This document shows positions 1 through 4,675 of a DNA stretch of 6,803 nucleotides, piece after piece. Each line of letters opens with the position of its first letter. Position 1 is the first letter of the stretch. Made by a program: the position numbers and the translations under genes. This DNA comes from an uncultured Eubacteriales bacterium (GTDB lineage Bacteria > Bacillota_A > Clostridia > Christensenellales > Aristaeellaceae), in assembly GCA_902775835.1 (NCBI GenBank), contig CACYNZ010000274.1, forward strand, positions 1-6,803, given 5' to 3'. The notes beneath the pieces were generated by a model, which was not told where the DNA came from, did no database searches, and saw only the letters and a program-made list of their open reading frames with translations.

Positions 1-1047
1 GATGTTGGCAAACCGGGCGGCCTGACTGGCGGCATCCGCTGCCATCATATTGGTGCTGTTGCCCAGGTCGATCATGGTACGGGAGAACTCAGCCAGATGC
101 TCATTCTCAATGCCCAGCTGACCAGCAATGGACATGACCTCCGCGATATCTTCTGCGGAAGCGGCAACCTCAGTACTCATCTGCTTCACGGAGTCAGAGA
201 GCTTTTCATATTCCTCTTCTGTGGCATCCACGGTCTTCCGTACATCAGCGAAGGCGTATTCATAGTCAATGCTGGCTTTTACGGCGGCGGTACCAAGGCC
301 GATGATGGGCGTAGTGATGTTCCGGGTGAGCGTTTTCCCGGCTTTGGTCATGGCCTTGGAGATGGTTTCGCACTTCTTGCCGATCGCCGTCAGAGCTTCA
401 CCAGCCTGTGTCCATGCGGATTGCATCCGGTACAGCTGTTCTGTCAGTCTGCGGATCTCTGCCTCCGTTTCCCGGACGCCTGCCTTTGCATTGTTCAGGT
501 CAGTAGTGGCCTTAGAAACCGTGTCGGCGCTGTTCTGCATGGTTTTCTGGAGCGCTTTGACCTGACCTTCCAGTTTGGTAACCTCTGCCGTGGTATCCTG
601 GTATTCTTCCTGATACCGCTCCATGTTCTGCTTTGCGGCGATGGTCGCGGAGTCGGTCTCGCCAAGGGTATCCCGATACTGCTCATATGCAAAAGTGGCA
701 GTCTCCACTTCAAAGCGGAGGGCTTCCTGACGGGCCTTGGCTTCATCCAACCGCTGGGAATAATCCTGATGGCGGTTATAGTTTTCTTTCAGTTTATCGT
801 TGGCGGCAACGAGCGCCCGGCTGTACTGTTCCACAGCCCGGTTCTGCTGGGTGAGCTTATTTCCCAGCATGGAAAGCTTCGCTTCGGTTCCTGCAATGGT
901 CTTTTCAAAGTTCTCCACACCCGCGCCAGCCAGACGGAAGGTGGACTCGGCTTCCTTGATCTGCGCGTTGATGGTACGCATATTGCGCGAGAAATTGCTG
1001 GAGTCCAGCGACAGCGCGACTACCAGTTCGCGCAGGGTTTCGGCCAT
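1..1047 (-). CDS. Phage tail tape measure protein, N-terminal 349 residues (continues past window edge)
   Basis: The tape measure protein sets tail length, fills the tail tube during assembly and is ejected with the DNA. The reading frame is open without a stop from ATG at 1047 to base 1, giving 349 residues. The start is fixed by GAAGGTG (1061-1055), seven bases before the ATG. Residues about 25-225 are rich in Glu, Gln, Lys and Ala in heptad-like spacing, as expected of a long coiled coil. From about residue 262 (YEYAFADVRKTVDAT) through ATEEEYEKLSDSVKQMS and SIAGQLGI the sequence matches the TP901-type tape measure core (PhageMin_Tail family). The family is usually much longer, so most of the gene lies outside. 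It follows the tail chaperone, as is usual, but is separated from it by an opposite-strand gene. The family call is firm; the length is unknown. Confidence 0.95.
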   Translation of the reverse strand, partial: MAETLRELVVALSLDSSNFSRNMRTINAQIKEAESTFRLAGAGVENFEKTIAGTEAKLSMLGNKLTQQNRAVEQYSRALVAANDKLKENYNRHQDYSQRLDEAKARQEALRFEVETATFAYEQYRDTLGETDSATIAAKQNMERYQEEYQDTTAEVTKLEGQVKALQKTMQNSADTVSKATTDLNNAKAGVRETEAEIRRLTEQLYRMQSAWTQAGEALTAIGKKCETISKAMTKAGKTLTRNITTPIIGLGTAAVKASIDYEYAFADVRKTVDATEEEYEKLSDSVKQMSTEVAASAEDIAEVMSIAGQLGIENEHLAEFSRTMIDLGNSTNMMAADAASQAARFANI

Positions 1048-1067
1048 AAGTTTTCACCTTCTTTTCC

Positions 1068-1096
1068 TTGCGGTATAAGAGAAAATCAGTTATGAT
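1068..1096 (+). promoter_or_regulatory. Sigma70/SigA-type promoter for the opposite-strand cargo gene
   Basis: A -35 element TTGCGG (1068-1073) and a -10 element TATGAT (1091-1096) are separated by exactly 17 bases. The -10 matches the consensus at five of six positions and the -35 at three of six. Transcription would start near 1103, leaving a leader of about 37 bases that holds the AAAGGAG ribosome site of the gene at 1140. This is a sequence match only. It lies in the short divergent gap upstream of the tape measure gene, where a separate promoter is not normally needed. Confidence 0.6.
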
Positions 1097-1102
1097 GGTC
1101 AA
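1072..1102 (-). promoter_or_regulatory. Possible minus-strand promoter for the tape measure gene
   Basis: On the minus strand TTGACC (1102-1097, five of six -35 matches) is followed after 18 bases by TTATAC (1078-1073), or after 19 by TATACC (1077-1072). Both -10 versions are weak and the spacing is slightly long. Transcription would start near 1066, just before the GAAGGTG ribosome site. If real, it overlaps the plus-strand promoter back to back and would supply tape measure message independently of the late operon. This is a weak call. Confidence 0.3.
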
Positions 1103-1123
1103 TATCAGACAAGCGCAAAAATG

Positions 1124-1130
1124 AAAGGAG
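1124..1130 (+). promoter_or_regulatory. Ribosome binding site that decides the start of the cargo gene
   Basis: AAAGGAG ends nine bases before ATG at 1140. The in-frame TTG at 1131 directly abuts this site and so cannot use it, and the ATG is immediately followed by the Lys-Lys of a standard signal peptide. The ATG at 1140 is therefore the start. Confidence 0.8.
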
Positions 1131-1139
1131 TTGACCCCA

Positions 1140-1523
1140 ATGAAGAAGACCATCGCACTGGCACTTTCCGTTGTCCTCGTCCTCGTTTCACTTTCATGCA
1201 TCGCTCAAGCTGAAGAAGGCCCTAAGTTCGTTACCATTCAGGAGTGGCTGGATGCCAAAGGAGAATGCGGCGACTGCATGCTCGTTCTGAAGGTTGTGCA
1301 GGAACTGAATCCCACTGTTGCTCTCGTAGCAGATGAAACCGGGACAGCCAACCTATTCTCCGGTATCAATGAGGAAAGCTCGTTTATTGAATTCATGAGT
1401 CAAGAAACCGGGCCCAAGGTAGGATATATCTTGGTCATTGCTAATCCGAAGTACAACGAATATGAAGGAAACATCGAGATGGCAGCATGGACACTGCTAC
1501 GGATGCTTCCTGTTATCGAGTGA
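1140..1523 (+). CDS. Small exported OB-fold-like protein; moron-type cargo gene against the late operon
   Basis: This 127-residue protein begins with a clear signal peptide: Lys2-Lys3, a hydrophobic run at residues 5-19, then A22-Q-A24 before Glu25-Glu26, which fits signal peptidase I cleavage after residue 24. It should be released to the cell surface or outside. The mature part, about 103 residues, has the strand pattern of an OB fold: TIQEWL (32-37), MLVLKVV (47-53), TVALVADETGTANLF (59-73), GYILVIAN (95-102) and an EYEGNIEM turn (107-114). The 'vaLvaDEtGta' and 'Y.G..E' signatures resemble secreted OB-fold proteins of Clostridia. C43-G-D-C46 are the only cysteines after cleavage and could form a disulfide or bind metal; a thioredoxin-like reading is less likely. 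It is the only plus-strand gene, with its own promoter and terminator, and its stop lies one base from the stop of the converging chaperone frame. The exact function is not known to me. Confidence 0.85.
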   Translation: MKKTIALALSVVLVLVSLSCIAQAEEGPKFVTIQEWLDAKGECGDCMLVLKVVQELNPTVALVADETGTANLFSGINEESSFIEFMSQETGPKVGYILVIANPKYNEYEGNIEMAAWTLLRMLPVIE

Positions 1524-1546
1524 ACTACGGCTTCACCGATTTCCAT

Positions 1547-1583
1547 ACCTCGTCGATGAAAGCACGGCGAGGTTTTTTCTTTT
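1547..1583 (+). terminator. Intrinsic terminator of the plus-strand cargo gene
   Basis: On the plus strand CCTCGTCG (1548-1555) pairs with CGGCGAGG (1565-1572): eight pairs with one G-T wobble around a nine-base loop, extended by one A-T pair (1547 with 1573). A T-run TTTTTTCTTTT (1573-1583) follows. It lies 24 bases beyond the stop of the gene at 1140-1523. There is no T-run on the minus strand, so it acts in one direction. It lies within the 3' coding sequence of the converging chaperone extension, where the complement encodes the Lys-rich KKKPRRAFIDEV segment. Confidence 0.75.
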
Positions 1584-1643
1584 CCGCTTCCCGCTGAGCG
1601 TCCCATGCCCGCAGACGCAGGAAGCCCAGCATGTCCATTTCGT

Positions 1644-1729
1644 CGATTTCCTTCATACGCCAGCCATTTTTCATCAGTTCGTTATACGATTTCCTTCATA
1701 CGCCAGCCATTTTTCATCAGTTCGTTATA
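1644..1729. repeat. Perfect 43-bp tandem duplication
   Basis: Bases 1644-1686 and 1687-1729 are identical over all 43 positions and directly adjacent. The flanking bases (t1643 against a1686; c1687 against g1730) differ, so the unit is exactly 43 bp. Since 43 is not a multiple of three, it shifts the reading frame of the chaperone extension and places TAA at the junction. Two copies is not a CRISPR or iteron arrangement; it looks like a duplication by replication slippage. Confidence 0.97.
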
Positions 1730-1755
1730 GGTGGCATAAACATATTCCGGCAGCG

Positions 1756-2145
1756 TCAGGGTTCCTGTTCGATCTCCTTCAGGATCTGTTCCGCTTCCTG
1801 CGTCACCGGAATCGTAGGGAAAGAATCCAGCACCTCTGTGGTCTGGGTCTGAACCGCCATCAGGGCCAGCGCGATATCATGCATCAGCCGGTCGGCGGGA
1901 TAATTGTCGTACACTTCATCCGGGGTGAACTGGTTGTTGAACAGGATGCAGAACCATTTCACCATCGTATCCAGCGCGTCCGTCACGGTCATCTGTTCAG
2001 CGGATACGTCTTTGCCTTCCACGGCATCCTGAGACAGACGCACAAGCCTGCCATACACCTTCGCGGCAGGTTCCATTTCTCGAAGCGCTCTGCCGGAAAC
2101 AAAGTCCATGGTGTATTTCTTTTCACCAAGCGTACAGGTGATCAT
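1756..2145 (-). CDS. Tail assembly chaperone (gpG-like, zero-frame product)
   Basis: Tail assembly chaperones bind the tape measure protein and bring major tail protein to it during tail building; they are not part of the finished virion. The protein is 129 residues, MITCTLGEKKYTMDFVSGRA onward, with the TAC-family pattern of a short beta start (GEKKYTMDF), a helical middle (ALDTMVKWFCILFNN), then FTPDEVYDNYPADRL. The ATG at 2145 is chosen because GGAGGAA (2158-2152) ends six bases upstream; an in-frame ATG ATG at 2163-2158 lies before that site and has none of its own. It sits between major tail protein and tape measure, the standard place. It ends at TGA (1758-1756), but a slippery heptamer at residues 109-110 should send a fraction of ribosomes into the longer extension. 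Confidence 0.9.
   Translation of the reverse strand: MITCTLGEKKYTMDFVSGRALREMEPAAKVYGRLVRLSQDAVEGKDVSAEQMTVTDALDTMVKWFCILFNNQFTPDEVYDNYPADRLMHDIALALMAVQTQTTEVLDSFPTIPVTQEAEQILKEIEQEP
1816..1822 (-). promoter_or_regulatory. Slippery heptamer for programmed -1 ribosomal frameshift (T TTC CCT)
   Basis: The chaperone frame reads TCT TTC CCT at residues 108-110, giving T TTC CCT (1822-1816), an X XXY YYZ site in the correct phase. After a one-base slip the two tRNAs re-pair on TTT and CCC, and the -1 frame is then open into the T-type extension. An AGAGGTG run (1837-1831) ends eight bases upstream and could act as a stimulatory Shine-Dalgarno, as in dnaX. Downstream only a weak five-pair stem TTCCG/CGGAA (1811-1807 with 1793-1789) is seen. 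The lambda gpG/gpGT precedent supports the role. Confidence 0.7.
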
Positions 2146-2165
2146 GTTTATTTCCTCCATCACAG

Positions 2166-2205
2166 AATAAAAAGCTGCCGCACAGCGTCATGTCTATGCG
2201 GCAGC
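2166..2205 (-). terminator. Intrinsic terminator after the major tail protein gene
   Basis: On the minus strand GCTGCCGCA (2205-2197) pairs perfectly with TGCGGCAGC (2182-2174), and three inner pairs (one wobble) can extend the stem to twelve. TTTTTATT (2173-2166) follows directly. It lies 13 bases after the major tail protein stop and 20 before the chaperone start. A terminator here would keep major tail protein message high while letting less through to the chaperone and tape measure, which are needed in few copies. Confidence 0.85.
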
Positions 2206-2218
2206 GGGGTTATGGGGA

Positions 2219-2827
2219 TCACGGGGTGAAGCTGGGCGTGTACACGCTCGTCAGGAAGGTTTCACCCTTCTCAGCCGTGAAGCCGTTCTCGCCCTCATCG
2301 GCAACCGCCTGATAGCGTCCGTCATGGGTGCGCTTGATGGCAGTCCATTCCACATCACCGGTCTGACGGGTGATGGTGGTGCCTTCCTTGGTGGCGTAGT
2401 TCTCGGTCAGGGGTTTCGCCCGTACCTTGTACAGCCACACATAGCGGAACTTGCCGTTGGACTTCTCGCTCTTGAAGCCGACCGCGAAATACGGAGGCTT
2501 GTCGGAAGCCGAACGGATCAGGACGCCATTGTCGTCGATCTCGTTGCCGAAGATCTTTTCCTGAATGGCAAGAGGGATATCTGCCATCTTCGTGGTGAAG
2601 GTCAGTTCAGGATCAGGGTACAGGACGTCGAACTCGATGTCATCCGCATACTGGATATCCGGGTCGGAGTTCTCCGGGGTGATCGTCGCTTCAATCGCGC
2701 CAGCCACCAGTTGGAGATCTCCATAGGTCAGGGTTTCCTCGGTGTCGACCGTCAGCGGCGCGATCACCATGTTCTTCAGGCCGACCGTGGAAGAAACGGT
2801 CGGAGAAGCAGCAGGAGTATTAGCCAT
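2219..2827 (-). CDS. Major tail (tube) protein, phi13 type
   Basis: This protein polymerises to form the tail tube. It has 202 residues, about the usual family length. It carries the marks of the phi13-type major tail family: GLKNMVIAPLTVDTEETLTY (residues 16-35), AGAIEATI (42-49), QYADDIEFD (59-67), and PPYFAVGFKSEKSNGKFRYVW (111-131) leading into LYKVRAKPLTENYATKEG. The ATG at 2827 has GGAGG nine bases upstream. It follows the gp10-like gene by 18 bases and is followed by a strong terminator, which fits its need for high copy number. No extra Ig-like C-terminal domain is present: the protein ends at TSVYTPSFTP. Confidence 0.93.
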   Translation of the reverse strand: MANTPAASPTVSSTVGLKNMVIAPLTVDTEETLTYGDLQLVAGAIEATITPENSDPDIQYADDIEFDVLYPDPELTFTTKMADIPLAIQEKIFGNEIDDNGVLIRSASDKPPYFAVGFKSEKSNGKFRYVWLYKVRAKPLTENYATKEGTTITRQTGDVEWTAIKRTHDGRYQAVADEGENGFTAEKGETFLTSVYTPSFTP

Positions 2828-2845
2828 AGTCGTTTACCTCCATGT

Positions 2846-3256
2846 TTATTTGTTCTTCAGCTCGTCTCGCAGGACGCGCTTCATTTCGTTGTAGGCCTCA
2901 TCGGCCCGGGTATCAAAGGCAGGCCGGACAAAAGGATGCGCGGGAGCCGGAGCAGGGCCTCCGTGTCCAAACTCCACAGGGTTGGCGTAGTAAGCGCCGT
3001 TCTCCGAGTGGTGGACACCGATGGTGATCTGTTTCCCGCTGCCGCGCCGTTTTTTGACCTTGCCGGTGTGAATGGAAGAGTGAAGGGCATCCGTGATGAT
3101 CTTCGGGTCAGTGCTGGCGTTATGCAGCATCTGCTGTTCGATGGGAACAGCACCAGCCTTCAGGGCACGGTTCACACCAGGGCCCTGATCCAGCGCATAA
3201 GCCATGTTCACCAGATCATCCTTAAGATCGTCAAAGCCTCGCAGCTCAATTGCCAT
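2846..3256 (-). CDS. HK97 gp10-like neck/tail completion protein
   Basis: This 136-residue protein belongs to the HK97 gp10-like family, found between head-closure and major tail genes and thought to act in the neck or in tail completion. It opens MAIELRGFDDLKDDLVNMAY (a helix) and has the family core NGAYYANPVEFGHGGPAPAPAHPFVRPAFD (residues 86-115), with the diagnostic V-E-F-G and P-F-V-R-P-A-F motifs, then a charged C-terminal helix. ATG 3256 is preceded by GGAGG with nine bases between; a longer in-frame extension to 3424 is only read-through of the overlapping upstream gene, and ATG 3265 (MWTM) is too close to the GGAGG. It overlaps the upstream gene by 11 bases. Confidence 0.9.
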   Translation of the reverse strand: MAIELRGFDDLKDDLVNMAYALDQGPGVNRALKAGAVPIEQQMLHNASTDPKIITDALHSSIHTGKVKKRRGSGKQITIGVHHSENGAYYANPVEFGHGGPAPAPAHPFVRPAFDTRADEAYNEMKRVLRDELKNK

Positions 3257-3611
3257 AGTCCACATCCTCCCTCCAGCACCATGTCCACTGAACCGTGTAC
3301 TGCCGGGTAGCTGTGTCATACGCAGGCTGGTTATAGCCCTTATCGGATTCCTCCACCATGAAGAATCCATAAGCGTACATAGCTGCCCGGATCGTATCCG
3401 CCATGTCAGTCGGGTCGATATCACTCCACAGGTTCAGGTACACATAGGTTCTGATGGATGAAACGTGATCATCCTGATGGGATGCTTCCGTAGTGGTGGT
3501 GGAATAAACGCAGTACTGCACGGGCGGATTCTGGTTGGGCGAAGTGGCCCGCCAGACGCCTGCGTAAACCGGAATTCCGATATCCTTGAGCGCCTGCTGT
3601 ACCTGTCTCAT
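3246..3611 (-). CDS. Tail terminator/tail completion-like protein
   Basis: This 121-residue protein begins MRQVQQALKDIGIPVYAGVW and contains PPVQYCVYSTTTTEASHQDD (residues 29-48), TYVYLNLWSDID (55-66), an IRAAMYAYGFFMVEES helix-turn (74-89) and YTVQWTWCW (105-113) near the end. The order of strands (a 'vqYcvYs' strand, a 'tYVylNLWs' strand, a helix with a following glycine, then a final 'ytvqWtw' strand) resembles tail terminator proteins of the SPP1 gp17 / HK97 gp9 type, which cap the tail tube and join it to the head. The ATG overlaps the head-closure stop as ATGA (four bases) and has AGGGGG upstream. In many related phages the gp10-like gene comes before the terminator; here the order is the reverse. 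The assignment rests on position and pattern. Confidence 0.7.
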   Translation of the reverse strand: MRQVQQALKDIGIPVYAGVWRATSPNQNPPVQYCVYSTTTTEASHQDDHVSSIRTYVYLNLWSDIDPTDMADTIRAAMYAYGFFMVEESDKGYNQPAYDTATRQYTVQWTWCWREDVDYGN

Positions 3612-3967
3612 CCGCTCACCCCCTTGGCAAGGGAAGCCTTCAGGCCGAGATAGGTGCGTTTGAAGCTATACTCGCCCAGAGTGGAGATGTTCCATTTCTC
3701 TCCCTGAAAGCGCACCCACATTCCGGGCTTGATGTCTTCCCGGTACCGGATGGTGAAGTTGATGACGGCCTCAGTGTTCATGACGTCGGCGCTGCGATAG
3801 TGCTGGTTTCCTGCATCCGTCACAGCGGCCCAGACCCTGCAGACCACAACATCCGTCGGTTCAGGATAGCCGTTTTCATTGATCTGGTTCTCGGTGTACC
3901 CGATTTCAATCTTGTGTCGGAGATCCCCTGGATGCGGGTCACTTTCGAAGTTCTTATAACCACGCAA
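3608..3967 (-). CDS. Head closure / head-tail joining protein (SPP1 gp16-like), TTG start
   Basis: This 119-residue protein matches the phage head-tail joining family that plugs the connector after DNA packaging: GDLRHKIEI (residues 14-22), ENGYPEPTDV (31-40), VWAAVTDAG (45-53), NFTIRYREDIKPGMWVRFQG (70-89), then KWNISTLGEY and TYLGLKA. The start is TTG at 3967, supported by GGAGG (3981-3977) nine bases upstream. An ATG at 3974 lies in another frame and runs only six codons, and no in-frame ATG precedes the conserved GDLRHKI. The upstream connector ends 15 bases before, and the next gene overlaps by four bases (ATGA), so the two are probably translationally coupled. Confidence 0.88.
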   Translation of the reverse strand: MRGYKNFESDPHPGDLRHKIEIGYTENQINENGYPEPTDVVVCRVWAAVTDAGNQHYRSADVMNTEAVINFTIRYREDIKPGMWVRFQGEKWNISTLGEYSFKRTYLGLKASLAKGVSG

Positions 3968-3982
3968 ACAGCATCACCTCCG

Positions 3983-4291
3983 TCAGAACATTTTCTCGGG
4001 ATCACGGTACCGGTACAGCAGATTGTCAAACGCCATCCGGGTCGCTTTGTAAGTGGTCATGTCCGGGATATCCCGGTTCTCATAGTAGAAGCTGGCCATG
4101 AGAATCACAGCCAGCCGCACAGGCTCAGGAGCATCGGGAATGTTACCTTCCTCGTCAGGTTCCTCAAAGGATACCCGGCAGTAATCCTCCGCTTCAGCCT
4201 GAGCCTGTTTGATCAGACTTTCGATGTAGTCGTTCTCCTCATCATGCTCGATTCGCAGGTGGGTTTTGACTTCATCAACGGTGACGATCAT
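3983..4291 (-). CDS. Head-tail connector (HK97 gp6-like adaptor)
   Basis: This 102-residue protein has the gp6-type connector pattern: an N-terminal helix-turn 'VTVDEVKTHLRIEHDEEND' (residues 3-21), a long helix DYIESLIKQAQAEAEDYCRV (21-40), an acidic loop, then PEPVRLAVILMASFYYENRD (55-74) and a terminal AFDNLLYRYRDPEKMF. These proteins form the adaptor ring below the portal. The ATG (4291-4289) shares one base with the previous gene's TGA (TGATG) and has only a weak GGCGGTGG upstream, so translation is likely coupled to termination of the upstream gene. Confidence 0.9.
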   Translation of the reverse strand: MIVTVDEVKTHLRIEHDEENDYIESLIKQAQAEAEDYCRVSFEEPDEEGNIPDAPEPVRLAVILMASFYYENRDIPDMTTYKATRMAFDNLLYRYRDPEKMF

Positions 4292-4611
4292 CAGGTACCA
4301 CCGCCCTCAGTTCCTTCGGCGGGCGTTTCAGGATCAGTGGCCTCAGGCTCTGTCGCGGCAGGCGCGGTCGCGGACAGCACTCCGGCGGTACGCAGGGCAG
4401 CCAGCAGGCTGTTGAAGTCAGTCTTCAGGGCCGCTACGGTGGTTGCCTCACTGTCAGCCACATAAGGAGCGGTGCCGGATGCGGCAGCCCCGCTCGTGCT
4501 GCCGGGAAAGTTCTCGACCTCCGCGCCTTCCAGAAAGGTCAGCTTGCCGCCGATTACCAGTTGCTCACCGCCATGGGCAAAGTAGTTCTTGGTGTTATAG
4601 GTGTTCGCCAT
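4291..4611 (-). CDS. Head fibre-like protein (phi29 gp8.5-type N-terminus)
   Basis: This 106-residue protein opens MANTYNTKNYFAHGGEQLVI and GGKLTFLEGAEV (residues 21-32), a beta-rich start, then a Gly/Ala/Ser linker, the conserved TTVAALKTDFNSLLAALRTAGVL segment (57-79), and a low-complexity acidic and proline-rich tail ending in GGGT. This is the pattern of small head-fibre proteins that Bacillota phages often carry right after the capsid gene. Their proposed role is decoration of the capsid surface; this is known from phi29 and is inferred here. ATG 4611 has AGGAGG eight bases upstream. The tail (ATEPEATDPETPAEGTEGGG) has no visible fold. Confidence 0.75.
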   Translation of the reverse strand: MANTYNTKNYFAHGGEQLVIGGKLTFLEGAEVENFPGSTSGAAASGTAPYVADSEATTVAALKTDFNSLLAALRTAGVLSATAPAATEPEATDPETPAEGTEGGGT

Positions 4612-4624
4612 AACTCATTCCTCC

Positions 4625-4660
4625 TTAGAGAAGAGAGCCGCACATGGCAGTACGGCTCCC
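4625..4660 (-). terminator. Hairpin between capsid and head-fibre genes; weak terminator or message stabiliser
   Basis: On the minus strand GGGAGCCGTAC (4660-4650) pairs with GTGCGGCTCTC (4643-4633), eleven pairs with two G-T wobbles, around a six-base loop. TTCTCTAA follows, which is T-rich but not a proper T-run. It lies after the capsid double stop (TGA TAA, 4678-4673) and before the AGGAGG of the next gene. The stem is solid; whether it attenuates transcription or protects the 3' end of capsid message is inference. Confidence 0.5.
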
Positions 4661-4675
4661 ATGATCGTTGGGTTA

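Larger units (their letters stand above)
1525..1819 (-). pseudogene. Frameshift extension (T part) of tail assembly chaperone, disrupted by a 43-bp tandem duplication
   Basis: In the -1 frame relative to the chaperone, the sequence is open from the slippery site at 1822-1816 and reads through TLPEYVYATYNELMKNGWRM, then stops at TAA (1684-1682). After the second copy of a 43-bp repeat the reading resumes in another frame as IDEMDMLGFLRLRAWDAQRE and ends in IDEVWKSVKP with stop TAG (1527-1525). Removing one repeat copy joins the two halves into an extension of 82 residues after Pro110, for a fusion of 192 residues. The half sequences look like the T-type second frame of Bacillota phage tail chaperones (GWR..EIDEMD, RAW, K-P-R-R, IDEVW). 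As it stands, the fusion would end at about 154 residues. A weak restart at ATG 1674 would give only 49 residues. Its conserved character means the break is recent. Confidence 0.75.

Noticed and set aside
97..1095. 332-codon plus-strand open frame
   Set aside because: It is antisense to the tape measure gene, whose frame is open across the whole stretch with clear coiled-coil and tape-measure sequence.
1131..1139. TTG start three codons upstream for the cargo gene
   Set aside because: It touches the AAAGGAG directly, leaving no spacing, and would put extra residues before the signal peptide.
1188..1199. Lipoprotein signal at Cys20 of the cargo protein
   Set aside because: The residues before Cys are S-L-S; the -3 position is Ser and not Leu/Val/Ile, whereas A-Q-A at 22-24 gives a good signal peptidase I site.
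1572..1578. AAAAAAC heptamer plus hairpin on the minus strand as a second frameshift site
   Set aside because: The phase is wrong: the frame reads AAG AAA AAA CCT, so the heptamer is not in X XXY YYZ register, and the A-run is explained by Lys codons and by the plus-strand T-run.
1644..1729. CRISPR or iteron array
   Set aside because: Only two copies, directly adjacent with no spacer, and the unit is ordinary coding sequence of the chaperone extension.
2324..3310. 328-codon plus-strand open frame
   Set aside because: It spans the antisense of the major tail and gp10-like genes and has no ribosome site or recognisable protein.
3954..3974. Six-codon ORF from ATG 3974 next to the GGAGG of the head-closure gene
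   Set aside because: It ends at once in TAA; the ribosome site serves the in-frame TTG at 3967 with better spacing and a family match.
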